From: Hawksworthiomyces lignivorus
Lineage: Eukaryota; Ascomycota; Sordariomycetes; Ophiostomatales; Ophiostomataceae
Assembly (NCBI GenBank): GCA_002917075.1
Contig: NTMA01000059.1
Coordinates: 126,097 to 190,096 of the forward strand
DNA length: 64,000 nucleotides
Direction of reading: 5' to 3'
Shown piece after piece: positions 43,068-53,825 of the stretch (its first letter is position 1; the number at the start of each line of letters is the position of its first letter). The translations under genes were made by a program, and so were the position numbers. The notes beneath the pieces were generated by a model. It was not told the origin of the DNA. It did no database searches and saw only the letters and a program-made list of their open reading frames with translations.

Positions 43068-43383
43068 GAAAACAGCCCCTCACAAGCTGGAAAATTATAT
43101 CAACCCTAAGCGGCAGAGGTTGATATTCGAAAGGCTGGATCAACCAGAACGTTGTAGCGCATGCGGTACTCTAACAGAGGGGATGAAAAGGGAGATATCA
43201 TCTGCTTATTGCAAGATACACATTAGGACTGCACGTTTTAGAGTTTCTTATTGTCTTATTTATAAAAAGCTCGTGAAAAAGCAGCAATGACACCAATAAG
43301 CAGAAACAAGGGAAGATCATACCAAATGACTGCAGCATATTATAATAATTCTTACTGCAAATCGGTTCGGTTCCCTTGTTTCC
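43068..43383. other. Convergent intergenic region
   Basis: 3' flanks of the DUF726 and GatC-like genes. Nothing else seen. Confidence 0.6.
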
Positions 43384-44013
43384 TTATTGTTCTGCGCCGT
43401 TGACCACGACATATTTGCCGGCCTTCCGCGTTACAGTTCCTAGAACGTCCCATCCTGCTGCAGTAGACGTGTCTACGCTATGCTTTTTTCTTCGCGGTCG
43501 TCTATTGTGGCCAAAAAAGTCTTCTCGAAGCAAGGCCTGCTCCAATGTCTTTACGCCAATTGTTTGTTCCCGCAGAGCCTCACGCGTCTCGTCACGTATT
43601 GACTGCAGTGGTTGCAAACCGGATGTATCAACACTCTGAATGTCACGAACAAAATGTAGCTGCGTCCGGAGCGTATCGAGCTTATTGGCTTCTTCATCTG
43701 CCGAGGACGGGGAAGGGAGGGCGGAAAGACGCAAAAGATGGCGAAGTTGTGTCGGTGTAATTGCTTCGACTTCTTCTTCTGCGGGAGCTTTCTTGTCAGG
43801 GAGCAGAGAACTGACGGACCACGTAGGGCGCTCCAGAAGCTTGGCCACGTCTAAAACACTGTCAAGCAAGGGCTCGCCGCTGCTGTTGCTGTTACCGCTG
43901 CTGTGGTTGCTGGATATTCTTCGAGACATACTCTGACACCGGTAGCAAGCGAGCTCTCGCAATGTGCGTCGCGCTGCGACTTTTGACGCTGATCGGAATT
44001 GCGTTGGTGGCAT
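43384..44013 (-). CDS. Mitochondrial Glu-tRNA(Gln) amidotransferase subunit C-like (Gta3 type)
   Basis: Single exon, 209 residues. The basic, Ser-rich N-terminus (MPPTQFRSASKVAARRTLREL) is a likely mitochondrial presequence. The GatC-like core reads ITPTQLRHLLRLSALPSP, then TLRTQLHFVRDIQSVDTSGLQPLQSI, with a conserved WSVSSLLP just before. In bacteria GatC helps assemble GatCAB, which converts Glu-tRNA(Gln) to Gln-tRNA(Gln); fungi use the Gta3 form in mitochondria. The C-terminal half (GVKTLEQALLREDFFGHNRRPRRKK, WDVLGTVTRKAGKYVVV) is a fungal extension I recognise only loosely. It shares a 390-bp divergent promoter with SEC17. Confidence 0.82.
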   Translation of the reverse strand: MPPTQFRSASKVAARRTLRELACYRCQSMSRRISSNHSSGNSNSSGEPLLDSVLDVAKLLERPTWSVSSLLPDKKAPAEEEVEAITPTQLRHLLRLSALPSPSSADEEANKLDTLRTQLHFVRDIQSVDTSGLQPLQSIRDETREALREQTIGVKTLEQALLREDFFGHNRRPRRKKHSVDTSTAAGWDVLGTVTRKAGKYVVVNGAEQ

Positions 44014-44403
44014 TGTGGAAATGGGGTTGAGAAAAAGAGGAGCCGAGTTTTGGATCTCGAGCGCGAGTGACGAGAAGCATACTTTCTTTGCGACAAATCG
44101 TCTTTTAGAACCAATTCATCTGAGCCTAGACTGGTGGAAGACTTGTCGCACTGTACTAAATGTAGGCCCCGCTTTTGTGGAAATACAAGGCAGAAAACGG
44201 CGGGCGGCGTCATAGCTTCCTCTGTTGCGTCTGACTACAGGCAGTGGGTAACAACTCGTTTCATCTAACTTCTTGAGTCTCTAGATCCATCCCCCCTCCA
44301 ACCTCTTTCAAGTCGCGACACTTAGAGAGTCTTTTTATTTTGAGACATATTAGATCCAGTTTGCAATTCTAATAGACGTGCTTTCTGCACTACGAAATTC
44401 ACC
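44014..44403. promoter_or_regulatory. Divergent promoter GatC-like / SEC17
   Basis: 390 bp between divergent starts. No strong motif stands out beyond AT-rich patches. Confidence 0.4.
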
Positions 44404-45589
44404 ATGTCGCAGGATCCACGTGCCCTACTGCAGAAGGTTCGTTTCCAAGCCACTGATGCACCCCTCGCGGTTAAGCACCTGTTCTGCTCTTCATGCCACA
44501 TTTGAGAGCCAAGTTCTGACTCGTAACACATGCACCTAGGCCGATAAGCTGCGGTCGAGTGCCGGCACCGGATTTGGGTTCTTCGGCGGACGCGAGCAAA
44601 AGTATATGGACGCAGCCGACCTATATATCCAGGCAGCAAACGCTTTTCGTTTGCAGCGGTCGAGTGTGTTCTTCTTTTGATATTGTTTTCCAGATGCCAC
44701 CAGCACTTTTAGGGCCGTGACTGATCGAATTTTATTTGCGAAATAGATCTCGAAGCCGGCAAGGCATTCGAAGCTGCTGCTGATATACAGAAGAACTACT
44801 TGAAAGAGCCCGACGATGCCGCAAACACTCTGAACGATGCTTTCAAAGTTTATCGCAAAGATAGCCCCGAAGATGCCGTCCGGTGTATCGAGCAGTGTAT
44901 CAACCACTACACGAGTCGCGGCAACTTCCGGCGAGCTGCCAAACAGAAGGAAGACGTGGCTGAGGTTATCGAGCAGGACCTGGGCGATCCAAAGCGCGCC
45001 CTGGAGAGCTATGAGAACGCGGCTTCTTGGTATGAGAGTGATGGGGCTCAAGCGTAAGTTTATTATTCGTCTGTTTGTTTTCCTTTTTATTCTTTTTTTT
45101 CTTGGCTCTGCTCTATGTTCATTGCTACGCTGTGTCTCGCTCTAGACTGTACCTAACCTCTGTCTCTTCGCTAGGCTGGCCAACAAGAACTGGCTCAAGG
45201 TGGCTGACCTCTCCGCCCTTGATGGCGACTATTACAAGGCCATTGAGCTATTCGAAAAGATGGCGCAGGGATCCCTTAGCAGCAACCTGATGCGGTACTC
45301 GGTCAAGGACTACTTCCTCAAGGCTGGTCTGTGCCACCTAGCCACGGGTGATATTATTTCTACACAGCGAGCACTAGATAAGTACCGCGAGTTGGACCCT
45401 ACCTTCACGTCAACACGGGAACATCAGCTTCTGGTAGACTTGACTGAAGCCGTCGAAGCCGGCGATGCGGACAAGTTTTCCGAAAAGCTGTTCCAGTACG
45501 ACCAGATGAGCAAACTGGACCGGTGGAAGACAACGATCTTGCTGCAGGTCAAGTCAAAGATCGAGGAGGCAGACAATGAATTTTCTTAG
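44404..45589 (+). CDS. SEC17: Alpha-SNAP, SNARE disassembly adaptor
   Basis: Exons 44404-44436, 44540-44663, 44747-45053 and 45175-45589, giving 292 residues, the same as I recall for yeast Sec17. Exon 2 must end in TCGA before GTGTGT to keep frame (FRLQRSN-LEAGKAFEAAADIQKNY). Motifs: FGFFGGREQKYMDAADLYIQAANAF, EPDDAANTLNDAFKVYRKDSPEDAVRCIEQ, GDPKRALESYENAASWYESDGAQA-LANKNWLKVADLSAL, and the C-terminal DRWKTTILLQVKSKIE. The protein is an all-helical TPR-like sheet that binds SNARE bundles and recruits the ATPase Sec18/NSF. The C-terminal leucines needed to stimulate NSF in this family are in the expected region. Its substrate Vti1 is encoded 5 kb away. Confidence 0.97.
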
Positions 45590-46257
45590 ACGCAGCGAGA
45601 GGCTATGGCCCCTGGTTTTCTTATTTTATTATTCATACTTTTGGGCTCTTATTATACTGTTCTTCTTCTCCCAGGATCCAAAGACATACTGTACATGCAG
45701 ACATGAATACAGACATCGCTTACTTATCTCCGCCTCTAATATGCTAACAGACTTGCTTGCGCATCCAGCATCTCTTGTGTCCTCACAGCTATATGGTCTA
45801 AATTGAAGCAGTGTCCAAGTTTTTTTTTTTTTTTAAAGTTTTTTTTTTTGGATGGATATGCCACATCAAAGATTTCTCTGGCAGGCCCGCAAGCACCTAG
45901 TTTGCCACAGAACCGCCTGAGGGAGTAATGTGCAGCGCATTGATGAGCGCATACCTAGGTACTCACTGAAAATGCTCCCCAATGAACATTAGCCCTACGA
46001 ATAACCTAACTCGGCGGCTCGTTGTATGTAAGCGAGGCGTGTCCGCGATTGTGCTTGGTGAGGACCTGTGAAGATTAGTCATTCTGGCAGCCAGTCTCTC
46101 CGCCTTTGTTTTCCCCCGGAGGGGCTCAATTTTTTAATGCTGATAAGATAACAAAAAAAAAAGTTTAAGCGGTTTTCTCTGCTGCGAAAACTGAAATAAT
46201 CTTCTACATCTTGAATACCATACACCCGACGGTCTCTGCCCGCCAGTTCCTCATACA
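45590..46257. other. Intergenic region SEC17 / RRP12 with T tracts
   Basis: Two long T runs lie near 45819-45834 and 45840-45849, followed by the RRP12 promoter. Nothing coding seen. Confidence 0.6.
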
Positions 46258-49200
46258 ATGGCAGAAATCACATTAGAGGAGCGGCTCGACAAGATCCGCT
46301 CTCCAAATCTTGAGAGCCAGCAACAAGTGCGCTCTTTTCCACTTTCTAGTGCTCTGCTCCGCTTGCTTCTCTTGATTCCCGTGGCTAACTTCGTTCCAGA
46401 CCGCTGTCGTTCTCAATGCCGTCGAGTCCACCCTCAAAGAACAAAATTCAGAAGCTACACCAACCGCTTATTTCGCCGCTCTCCTAGCCCTTCTCAGCCA
46501 GTCTGTAGGCGAAGATGCTTCCAAAAAAAACCTCGACACCTCCATTATATACCTTCTTGACCTCGTCACGCCGTATACGCCCAACGGTCTGCTTCGCGCC
46601 AAGTTCACGCAAATTCTATCCTCATTAGCTCCTGTTCTTATGCAGCAGAATGCCGACGCCCCTCTCCTCCGCCCATCCATCGGCTGCCTGGAGTCGCTGC
46701 TCTTGGCGCAGGACTCTAGCGCTTGGGAGCTGTCTGCCGCTCAGATCAGTCCTCGGCGAGCGGTTGCGGGTCTCTTGAAGTTATCAGTCGATCCGCGTCC
46801 AAAGGTGCGCAAGCGGGCGCTTGAAGCCCTCAGAAAAGTCCTTGACTCTCCCCCTCCTGGGCCGACCCTGGATCATCCCGCTAGTGCCATGTGCGCGGAG
46901 ACTGCTATGGCCAGCCTAAAGGACCTCGCCCAACGTGCAAGCACCGCCAAGAAGGACAAGCGCAACGGTGCTCAGTCCATGCACGATCCGGAATTGTTCC
47001 ATGCCTTGCAGCTTGTACGGTCCATTGCTGCATCCAGCAGTGGCTGGCCGAGCAAGAAGATTGAGCCCCTATGTGAGCTGCTGCTGGAGATAGCCCGAAC
47101 TGGCAACGACCACATGTCTGTGGCAGTACTCGAGGTTTTCGAAATGATCTTCCAGGGGATGACGGACGATATCGCCGCTTCCAAGCTCAGCCGACTTCTT
47201 GAAATCATCCAAGAGCTGCGGCCAGCCCCCAGTGATACCCAACTGCTCCCCCCCTGGATTGCTATTCTGTCGCGCGGCTATGACGTGTCGGCCCAAGTAG
47301 AGCCAGAGGATACGTTCTACAAATTGCCAGATCTTTTCGAAATGGTGGCCCCATACCTTGAATCTCCGTCTGAGAACATCCGTGTCTCCGCCTCCGAGTG
47401 TCTTATTTCGTTCTTGGCGAATTGCGTTCCCAAGCAAGCGATTCTGGAGCCTTCAATCTACGACGAGAAGATCCTCGCCAAATTAGCCAAGATTGCCGAG
47501 GATTTCCTTGGTGTTCGTTACCAGGCCGCAGCAGCTGAAATTTACAGCGTCCTTGAAGCCATGTTTGACGCATTCCGTTGGCGCGCGGATCCCTTTCTGC
47601 TTGAGATCACCAAAACAATCGGCGACATGCGAGGCAGCGAGTCCTTCGCTGCGAAGAAGGATGCTGACAAAATCATTGGCCACGCTATCCGTGCCATGGG
47701 GCCCGCATCGGTGCTGAAGGTGCTTCCTCACAATCTCATTCGGCCTTCCGCACAACAGCCGGGCCGCGCCTGGCTGCTGCCCTTGTTCCGAGACTACACC
47801 ACGAACACAAATTTGGCCGGTTTCAAAGCCGAGTTTGTGCCTCTGAGCAACGTCATGTTCCAGCGCGTCCTTGATAACGGCGACGCAGAGAAGACGACGG
47901 AGATTAAAATTTTCGAGACTGTTGTGCAGCAAATCTGGTCCATCTTACCCGGCTTTTGCGATTTACCTCTCGATCTGCAAGACGCCTTTGATGGGGGCTT
48001 TGGTGAGCTTCTGGCCAATCTGCTCTATCAACAAGTTGGCTTACGGTTCGACATTTGCCGTGCTCTCAAGACGCTGATTGAATCCAACCAAGCCATTGCA
48101 TCCATTGACGAGGACGAGGACGATCTCTTTGTCCAGTGCAGAGTGTCTAAAGCAACTGCTGTGGCAAACTTGAAGCACTTGGGTGCCTTTTCCAGTCAAT
48201 ACCTTGCCGTTCTTTTCAATGTATACGGCCAAACATTAGCACAGTCCCGCGGCCCGGTCTTGCAGACAATCAATGCATTTCTCAGCGTCACACCCCAGAA
48301 AGATCTAGTCAAATCTTTTGACGAGGTGTGCAAGCTCCTAGCCGCTGCTTTGCAAGAGTCAGCGTCGTCTGGCACCACACCCATGAAGACCGACTCGCAA
48401 AAAGCAGCGGCACAGGTACCGTCTACGAGCCACACACTTATGGACATTGTCATAACAATGGCTCTTCATCTTCCCCGCGAGAGCTACTCTGCACTGTTTG
48501 AGATTGCCTCTTTAGCGATTGCGAAGGATGACGACCCCCAGCTTCAGAAGAAGGCATACAAGCTCATCCCCCGCCTAGCCGAATCCGAAGTCGGCAAGGT
48601 TGCCCTTGCAGAGCGCCACGAGGAGCTCCAAAACTTGATGCTGGCCAGTGCGGACAAAGTGTCTGCACCCGCGCGCCGTGAGCGCCTAGCCGCACTTGTT
48701 GCTCTGCTGCCTCTCATTCCTAGCCATGCTCTTCATTTCATTCCATCTACACTGTCCGAGGTGGTTATCAGCTGCAAAGAGCACAACGAGCGAGCCAGAG
48801 CGATGGCGTTTGACCTGCTTGTTGTCATGGGCGAGAAGATGGTAGCAGCTGACGGGGCCCTGATCGATAATAGCAAAGTGCCAAACATGCCCGACGATGC
48901 ACCGTCTGCTGTTGCCAATATTGAAGAGTTCTTTACCATGGTCAGTGCTGGCCTCGCTGGCTCAACACCGCACATGATTTCCGCCTCCATCACAGCCATA
49001 TCGCGTATCCTCTATGAATTCCACGAACTTCTTGACAAGCAAGCTCTGAACGACTTAGTTCAGACAGTTGATCTCTTCTTGACGTCTAATAACCGAGAGA
49101 TCGTGCGCAGCGTCCTGGGGTTTGTGAAGGTCTGCACTATCAGTCTTCCTGCCGACATGATTCGAACACGGCTTCCCACGCTCATTCCCAACCTCATGGT

Positions 49201-50164
49201 CTGGAGCCACGAGCATAAAGGCCACTTCCGTGCGAAGGTCAAGCATATTCTTGACCGCATGGTCCGCCGGTTTGGTTATGACATTGTTAATAAAAACTGC
49301 CCTGAGCAGGACCGGAAACTGATAACAAACATTCGCAAAACAAAAGAGCGCAATAAGAGGAAGAAGAAGGCCATGGCCGAAGCCGGTGATGGCAGCGAGG
49401 ATGAGGACGCAGAGGACGCTGGCCAGGCCTCGAGGGCACGCCGAGGACGCTTCGAGAGTGGGTTTGACGAAGCATTGTATAGCAGCGACGAGGACGATTC
49501 GGACGGTGATGGCGGCGAAGACGATGGGGACGATGAGCCGCAGAGCAAGGCGCGCAAATCGCGGAGAGAAAAGAGTGGACAAGCATACATTATTGAAGAA
49601 GAAGGCGAGCCACTGGATCTTCTCGACCGCAACGCTATGGCCAGCATTTCGTCCACGCGCCCCATTAAAACACGCAAGCCAACCAAGGGCAAGGCCAAGT
49701 ACAATGCCGATGGAAAGTTGCTGATTGGTGGTGGCGATGATGAGGACAACGGCGCTGGTGGTGGAGCAGACGGCATGGATATCGACCAGGACGACAGCGG
49801 TGCTGGAAGTGGCGTCAATGCCTACATGAACGCGGTCTCTGGCAAGGATGTGCCGAAGAGGGGATTGCGTGGCAAGCTCAAGTGGTCAAATAAGAGAGGA
49901 CAGAACGACGACGATGACAACGCCATGGACGATGCAGATGCTGTCACCATCAAGGCCAAACTATCCAGGAGCCCTAGCGGCGGTCGGAGAGACAGTCAAT
50001 CGTTCCGTGGCCGAGGTACTAGTAGAGGCGGCCGCGGCCACAACCGGTCTGGAAGCGGACGTGTGTCTTTCGGTAGACGGGGCCTCGGTGAAGATAAGCG
50101 GAGGGGCGGCGCCGCTGGAGGTAGTGGCCGTGTTTCGAAGTCAGGGGGGTTTATGAGGCGTTGA
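46258..50164 (+). CDS. RRP12: Ribosome biogenesis and export factor Rrp12
   Basis: Exons 46258-46326 and 46400-50164, giving 1,277 residues. The intron joins LDKIRSPNLESQQQ to TAVVLNAVESTLKEQ, as in other Rrp12 proteins. Rrp12 is a HEAT/ARM-repeat karyopherin-like protein needed for export of both pre-ribosomal subunits and 40S maturation. HEAT-like units fill most of the sequence, including the NUC173 region (RAVAGLLKLSVDPRPKVRKRALEAL and following). The C-terminal ~280 residues are low complexity: a basic KTKERNKRKKK block, acidic Asp/Glu runs (EDEDAED, SSDEDDSDGDGGEDDGDD), and an RG-rich tail (RGRGTSRGGRG), typical for nucleolar proteins. It converges on VTI1. Confidence 0.94.
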
Positions 50165-50535
50165 AGTTGAACGGTGGTGATTGTGGCATCTCTTATTTTG
50201 TTGACAACATATGCAGCTACGTTTTGACGGCACAGTATTTCTTAGATCTGACTTGGCTTTAACTCGAGGTGTATGGTTGAGAGGATTAAATAGATTGGCT
50301 TATGTTTCTTAAAAATGGTGAGACGTGTTTAACGCTTTCCAAGTGGAACTTCGGTAAGATAGAAAACAAAATGAATAAGGCTATTTAATTCTAGCAAGCT
50401 GATAACGACTGTCTTTGATATTACATCCAGCTGTACCGGTGAAAGAGAAATGTGATATGGACAAAGAAAATGACACAAAAGAACGAAAACCAAACTCCAG
50501 CAGCGCCGGCCTAGAAAAAAAAGCAGAGGGTGCCT
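50165..50535. other. Convergent intergenic region RRP12 / VTI1
   Basis: 371 bp of 3' flanking sequence; no gene or RNA seen. Confidence 0.6.
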
Positions 50536-51394
50536 TCATCGGAACTTGCTAACAATGACGGCAATGATTAGAAGGACGAGAACGGTTATTATAGCAATTG
50601 TTGTAATCTTGTTGGTAATAGCCCTTTACCAAATGAAAATGTTAGTCGACGAAGCCGGCAGGGAGTGCAGAAACACACTCTTGAACAAAGAGAATTATTG
50701 CAGCGGGAAGTTACAGTACCTACGCGCCATGCCCCGGAGCGTCTTGACGCTGCGGTCGACGTATCCCTCGCTCTCGAGCAGCATGTCAGTCGTGTGTTGA
50801 ATGACGTCTCTCTGGCGCTCCAGGTCGGCGAGTGTGCTGGCGCCGACGGCCTCGGTCTCGTTGGCGAGCGCCTGGCTGTTCTTAAGGCGCTGGGTGCTAC
50901 GCTCCAGCCGGTCGGTCCCAGAGAGCAGCTGCTGGCGCTGCTCCAGCTGAAGATCGGTAGCGCTCGGGTTGTCCGTGTAGCGGCTGCCAAAGAGGGCGGC
51001 GCGGTCGTCGGCCAGGCCACGCAGCTTGCGCCTGTAGCCATCGACGTCCGTCTCGTAGTTGCGGAAGCGCTGGTTGACACGGGTACGGCTGGACGACGGA
51101 ATATTCTGCTTTTCAAGCTTCATCTGCCCGATCTGACCTTGATGTTAGCCGGACGGGTTGCCATCGAGTAACCCCCCCATAGACTGCGGAATGTTTCGCA
51201 ATCAAACTCCTTACCAGCTCATCGGCCTCCTCTAGTGCGCGCTCCGCTTGGCTAATAGCAGCCTTCCTTGGTTCTCCTGAGAGATCAGGTATTTGATCCA
51301 GCTTCTGGGTAAGATCGGCCTGCACCAGACGAAATTCAGCTTCATAGCTGCTGAATAGCTCGGAGCCAGCGTCGGTGTCGAGGGGGTTCGCCAT
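50536..51394 (-). CDS. VTI1: Qb-SNARE Vti1
   Basis: Exons 51215-51394, 50720-51132 and 50536-50623, giving 226 residues. Junctions restore ALEEADEL-IGQMKLEKQN and LRGMARR-AITNKITTIAII. The N-terminal three-helix domain (FSSYEAEFRLVQADLTQKLDQIP) is followed by the SNARE helix (ANETEAVGASTLADLERQRDVI), with Q167 as the probable zero-layer residue. The end is a single C-terminal membrane anchor (IAIITVLVLLIIAVIVSKFR) with almost no lumenal tail. Vti1 acts in Golgi, endosome and vacuole fusion. The ATG at 51394 (MANPLDTD) is preferred to the in-frame ATG at 51460 because family members start with a short tail before the helix. Confidence 0.95.
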
Positions 51395-52434
51395 GGCTGC
51401 GCGATCGGCAAGGCAGGATTCGGGTCGTTGAAGTCGAAAGGGGGAACGACAGTAGGCCAAAAAATCGACTACTATAGTTGAGCTTGGCTGCAGCGGCAGA
51501 TGGTGTGCAACAAGAATGACGAGACTGTATCAAAAGGCCTAGATAAGTGGTTTGACGAATGTCTTTGCAAGCGAGGGAATTTGTCTCGAGGCTGTGTCAT
51601 GAACCTCCGACGACACCGCAGATCATGTGGCCTAGTGGCTAGGATCTTATCACGTGCCTTTCCTGTATTTGCACCGCGGATATGCCGTTACATAAGATAA
51701 TGAAAGTAACTATGGTAGTATCACTCACGTGACTGGTCATATAAGCATCGCATTTCATTAAGAAGACATCCAGCACTTATCTAAGCCTAGGCACCAGCAT
51801 AAAAATTGGCCTACAGCGAAAAGCGGCTCCACCATGTCCACAGCCCTCGATGTACTCTGTGCTGCTCCATGTACTCTCCGTTACAGTGGTAACAAGAGGA
51901 GGAGTCGGAAGGGTTTGGTCTAGGCAATTTCGAGTTTGAATACGCGTATTGGTACATATTCAAAGTACCAATGCACCTATTTTGACAAATTTTAACGTCT
52001 TTTACATGATGGCGCAGGAATTTACTCCACAAGTGCTCAGTAGCTCTGCCAATGAAAGGTAAGTCACAAGCGTTCCAGAACGGCTGGAGCTCGTATCTGA
52101 AAGATTTTTGGACAAGCAGATTGGGAATGCGATGCCACTGACCTCAAGAAGTCCTGCGCATCAAGCCAACTAAGTGGCTAGGAACAAAGACTGCGGGATT
52201 GATACATACTAAGGATATGCAGCTGTTACGCACTGCTGGAGCAGGCAGCGAAATAAAAAAAATGATAGCTACTTCTCGTAGATTTCAATGCGCGTATCGC
52301 CCGTTTCTGTCTTGACTCTTCAGTCTAGACATTTCCACCTAGATTGTTGAGATACCCTCCCGCATACGGAGGACTGCCTCGATGTACCTTATGCCTATGT
52401 CTCACCTATTAGGCTACGCTATTGAATTCCGACT
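51395..52434. promoter_or_regulatory. Divergent region VTI1 / Zn2Cys6 factor with E-boxes
   Basis: About 1 kb without genes. Two CACGTG cores lie at 51651-51656 and within TCACGTGAC (51725-51733), 260-340 bp upstream of the VTI1 start. A short tRNA A-box-like string lies near 51628 but has no partner B box. Confidence 0.45.
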
Positions 52435-53825
52435 ATGCACCGTCGAGGCCATAGAAAGTCTCGAAATGGCTGTTTTGAATGCAAACGTCGGCATATGAAG
52501 GTGAGCCTATAGTCTGTACCGAGAAGCAACAGCTGGGACGTGGCTCATTTTATTCTAATGGTGTGTAGTGCGACGAGTCCAGACCCGAATGCTTAAATTG
52601 TACTACGGTCCATCGTATATGTCAATACGCGGAAGCCCGCCAGTCTTCCAGCTTACCCTACGACTCCAACACGCCCTCCCCTGCCGGCGCTGCCAGCTTC
52701 CCTGCCTATTCATACGCGGCGAGTCCTAGGGCAGAGACGTCACTAGACACGAGAAGCGCAGAGAGCGTCGTTGGGTTGTCGGTGCCTTCATCTGCTTCTG
52801 TCGATCCTTTGCTGCGCGCTTCCCCCCAGCCAACCCAATCCAGCAACTCACAAAATTCTCCCCATCCATATTCTGTCCAGGAGCAATTGCCTGGAGAGGG
52901 AGACGCTAGAGACGGCAGCAAGCAGCAGAGCATTTTCGCAGATGTAGCCCACATCGAGCTAGCATTCCATTTCTCGCTAGCCACTGTGACGCCGGAATTA
53001 GAACCCAGCCTTGTCCTGATAGGTAACAAAGCTGTGCTCGACGAGGCTTTCAAGGCCCCATTTCTCCTTTACGAGTGTCTGGCTGTATCCGCTCGCCATC
53101 TCAGCATTCTGCGCCCAAAGAAATACGAGTTTTACTTTCGCCAGGCCGTACAGCTCCAGAGCAAGGCTATTGCCTTGTTCAATGCCACTTCTATCGACCA
53201 GTCCAACTGTGTGCCGTCGATCTTATTCTCATCCGTTCTAAATCGCCACACGCTCGTCGATGTCCTTACGAGCAGAGATGGGGGCTTTACAGCCTTCCTT
53301 GACCGGTTCGTACAGAGTGCTTTACTTCAAAAGGGCATCCGCGCCTTGTCCTCCTTTGCTTGGCCTCATCTTATCGAATCAGACTTAAGGCGGGTCGTGC
53401 TTTGGTCTATGCCTGAGCAGCAGACGACAACTATCGGCCACCATTGCGATGGACTGCGGCGACTCATATCCCTGACACCTACGCTAGAGCCAGTGTCCAA
53501 AGAAGCCTGTCGGACGGCAATCCACTACCTGCAGCTAGCATTTGATAGCCTCACCAACCCTACGCCTGGAAAGAGCACGTATCAATTCGTGTTTATTTGG
53601 GCCATGTTTTTACCAGACGAATTCTGCAACCTTCTGAAAGAATACAGACCTGAGGCCGTTGCAGTCTTAGCTTGGTATGCTGTATTGTTACACCAATCCA
53701 GGGACAATTGGCAGGTGGGAGACGGCGGTGCCTTTTTGCTCCAAAGTGTTAGCGACTTCCTAGGACCGGAATGGGCACACTGGCTGGAGTGGCCATTTGC
53801 TATGTTTCGCGATGGCTTAGGTTGA
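52435..53825 (+). CDS. Zn2Cys6 fungal transcription factor
   Basis: Exons 52435-52500 and 52569-53825, giving 440 residues. The intron cuts inside the zinc cluster, right before the third cysteine. Joined, it reads GCFECKRRHMK-CDESRPECLNC and then TTVHRIC, with Cys spacing C-x2-C-x6-C-x6-C-x2-C-x6-C, a complete Gal4-type cluster at the extreme N-terminus. A Ser/Pro-rich linker (about 50-120) leads into a helical region (HIELAFHFSLATVTPEL, LLYECLAVSARHLSILRP, FYFRQAVQLQSKAIALFN), resembling the sterol-regulator (Upc2-like) group. The C-terminal end includes WAMFLPDEFCNLLKEYRPEAVAVLAWYAVLLH, a common feature of that group. The target is unknown; no biosynthetic cluster adjoins it. Confidence 0.9.

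Noticed and set aside
51620..51660. tRNA-like A box (TGGCCTAGTGGCTAGGAT) upstream of VTI1
   Set aside because: The D-arm-like string is followed by neither an anticodon arm nor a GGTTCGA-type B box. At most it is an old tRNA fragment.
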